Made by a program: the position numbers and the translations under genes. The notes beneath the pieces are model-generated. The model was not told the DNA's origin. It saw only the letters and a program-made list of their open reading frames with translations, and did no database searches. From Oscillospiraceae bacterium (GTDB lineage: Bacteria; Bacillota; Clostridia; Oscillospirales; Oscillospiraceae), in the NCBI GenBank assembly GCA_009786775.1, contig WQRL01000137.1:1-5770 (forward strand): a DNA stretch of 5,770 nt. The letters run 5' to 3'. This document shows positions 5,001-5,770 of this stretch, in pieces (the stretch's first letter is position 1; every line of letters begins with the position of its first letter).

Positions 5001-5770
5001 ATGCTAACTATGCTAAAAAACTGGAAAGTGCGAACTAAAATTGTTTTACCGGTCTGCATTATCCTGGTCCTGCTCGTTACGTTGCTCGTTGTGTTTGTGA
5101 TGATATCCGTAACAAATCTTTCAGACGATTTAAGTGACGAGAGGGTAGCTACGGTTAAACAAATTGCACAGAGTTATGTAAACGGTCTTGCAGAGCGCAA
5201 TCGATCCGGCGCTTTAGCCGTAGCCGGCAGCCAGACCATCATTGATTCTGTAAGGAATTGGAACGATGGTGTAAACCATGAAGAGGTCAGACAAACATTG
5301 CAAGCATACCTGGCGGACAGGCGAGGCGAACTTGGGATGGACAGTTTTGTAGTGACTGATCAGGAAGGAAATGTCATCTTGCGCCTTCACGACATGAGTT
5401 CTTATGGCGATAACATTGGAAGTTCTGCTCATATGTCTGCTGCGTTGGGCGGCAATACTATGACGCTTTATTCCGAAACCAGAGCTATGCCTATGGGGCT
5501 TACAGCCGCCGTGCCTGTCTTTGAAAACGGCGTTGTTATCGGCGCGGTTTCTGCGCAAGTATTCTTCTATACCGAAGATTTTGTAGACCGAATGTCAGAG
5601 ACTTTTAATGCAGAGGTTACAATTTTTGCCGGCAATAGGCGCGTTGCTAGCACAATCAAAGACGAGCGCGGGCAACGAATTGTAGACACCGAACTTGAAA
5701 ACGAGCAAGTATTGGATATCGTACTCAATCAGGGACAGCCCTACACAGTAGAACTGACGTTGTTCGGAGA
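5001..5770 (+). CDS. membrane sensor with Cache-type domain, probable methyl-accepting chemotaxis protein, 3'-truncated
   Basis: 256 codons are visible and the gene runs off the right edge. Residues 6-13 are basic (KNWKVRTK), and a single hydrophobic membrane segment follows at about 14-37 (IVLPVCIILVLLVTLLVV and on). Next comes an extracytoplasmic region with a helical stretch to about 90 and then a Cache-type fold: DSFVVTDQEGNVILRLHD, YGDNIGSS, AAVPVFENGVVIGAVSAQ, then AEVTIFAGNRRVASTI. This pattern is typical of ligand-sensing Cache domains in chemoreceptors. The HAMP and methyl-accepting signalling domains expected for such a protein would lie outside the window, so a sensor kinase or cyclase cannot be excluded. 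Start: the ATG at 5001 has AAGGGGG (4983-4989) 11 nt upstream, somewhat far. The in-frame ATG at 5010 is even further from it. It is transcribed away from the - strand accessory genes. Confidence 0.88.
   Translation, partial: MLTMLKNWKVRTKIVLPVCIILVLLVTLLVVFVMISVTNLSDDLSDERVATVKQIAQSYVNGLAERNRSGALAVAGSQTIIDSVRNWNDGVNHEEVRQTLQAYLADRRGELGMDSFVVTDQEGNVILRLHDMSSYGDNIGSSAHMSAALGGNTMTLYSETRAMPMGLTAAVPVFENGVVIGAVSAQVFFYTEDFVDRMSETFNAEVTIFAGNRRVASTIKDERGQRIVDTELENEQVLDIVLNQGQPYTVELTLFG

Noticed and set aside
4781..5038. 85-codon + strand frame running into the chemoreceptor start
   Set aside because: It overlaps the start and membrane anchor of a clear gene in another frame, crosses an AT-rich leader, and has no domain or ribosome binding site.
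5214..5558. 114-codon - strand frame
   Set aside because: It lies antisense inside the Cache sensor region of the chemoreceptor gene and is a shadow.
1..5770. CRISPR array or riboswitch, including an FMN element before ribF
   Set aside because: No regularly spaced repeats exist, and ribF overlaps truB with no leader, so there is no room for an FMN riboswitch.

Overview
The window most likely comes from a chromosome of a Gram-positive, Clostridia-like bacterium that is probably motile. The evidence is the tightly packed order nrnA-truB-ribF (typical of Bacillota), strong AGGAGG-type ribosome binding sites, a tRNA gene with encoded CCA, and a membrane chemoreceptor-type gene. The species cannot be fixed from the sequence.

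Bases 1-2747 (+ strand) are housekeeping. They hold the 3' part of nrnA (a DHH/DHHA1 phosphoesterase whose start lies outside the window), truB (tRNA pseudouridine-55 synthase) and ribF (riboflavin kinase/FAD synthetase). The genes are 3 bp apart and then overlap by 4 bp (ATGA), so they are almost certainly one operon. A near-consensus promoter that straddles the ribF stop codon drives a tRNA-Pro(GGG) gene at 2787-2862. Two hairpins with short T-tracts follow it and close the rightward unit.

Bases about 2990-4770 form an accessory segment on the - strand. It contains a HicA/HicB type II toxin-antitoxin pair, with the toxin gene first and the antitoxin ribosome binding site overlapping the toxin stop. 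Its promoter has repeated ATTATGCGC operator-like elements across the spacer and -10. About 200 bp of structured intergenic DNA with no convincing gene follows. Next comes a gene for a protein resembling the uncharacterised DUF7832 family, with its own extended -10 promoter. Last is a weak, Glu/Lys/Arg-rich reading frame that may be a degraded gene. The lower GC of parts of this segment and the toxin-antitoxin cargo fit horizontally acquired DNA beside a tRNA gene, but no attachment repeats, integrase or transposase are visible.

Bases about 4774-5000 are non-coding and become very AT-rich. A weak sigma-28-like promoter candidate precedes the last gene. That gene starts at 5001 and runs off the right edge. 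It encodes an N-terminal membrane anchor and a Cache-type extracellular sensor, most likely a methyl-accepting chemotaxis protein.

No wholly new system is evident. The points most worth checking are the hicAB control region (where the promoter excludes the longer toxin start), the structured DNA upstream of it, and the DUF7832-like gene beside the toxin-antitoxin pair.
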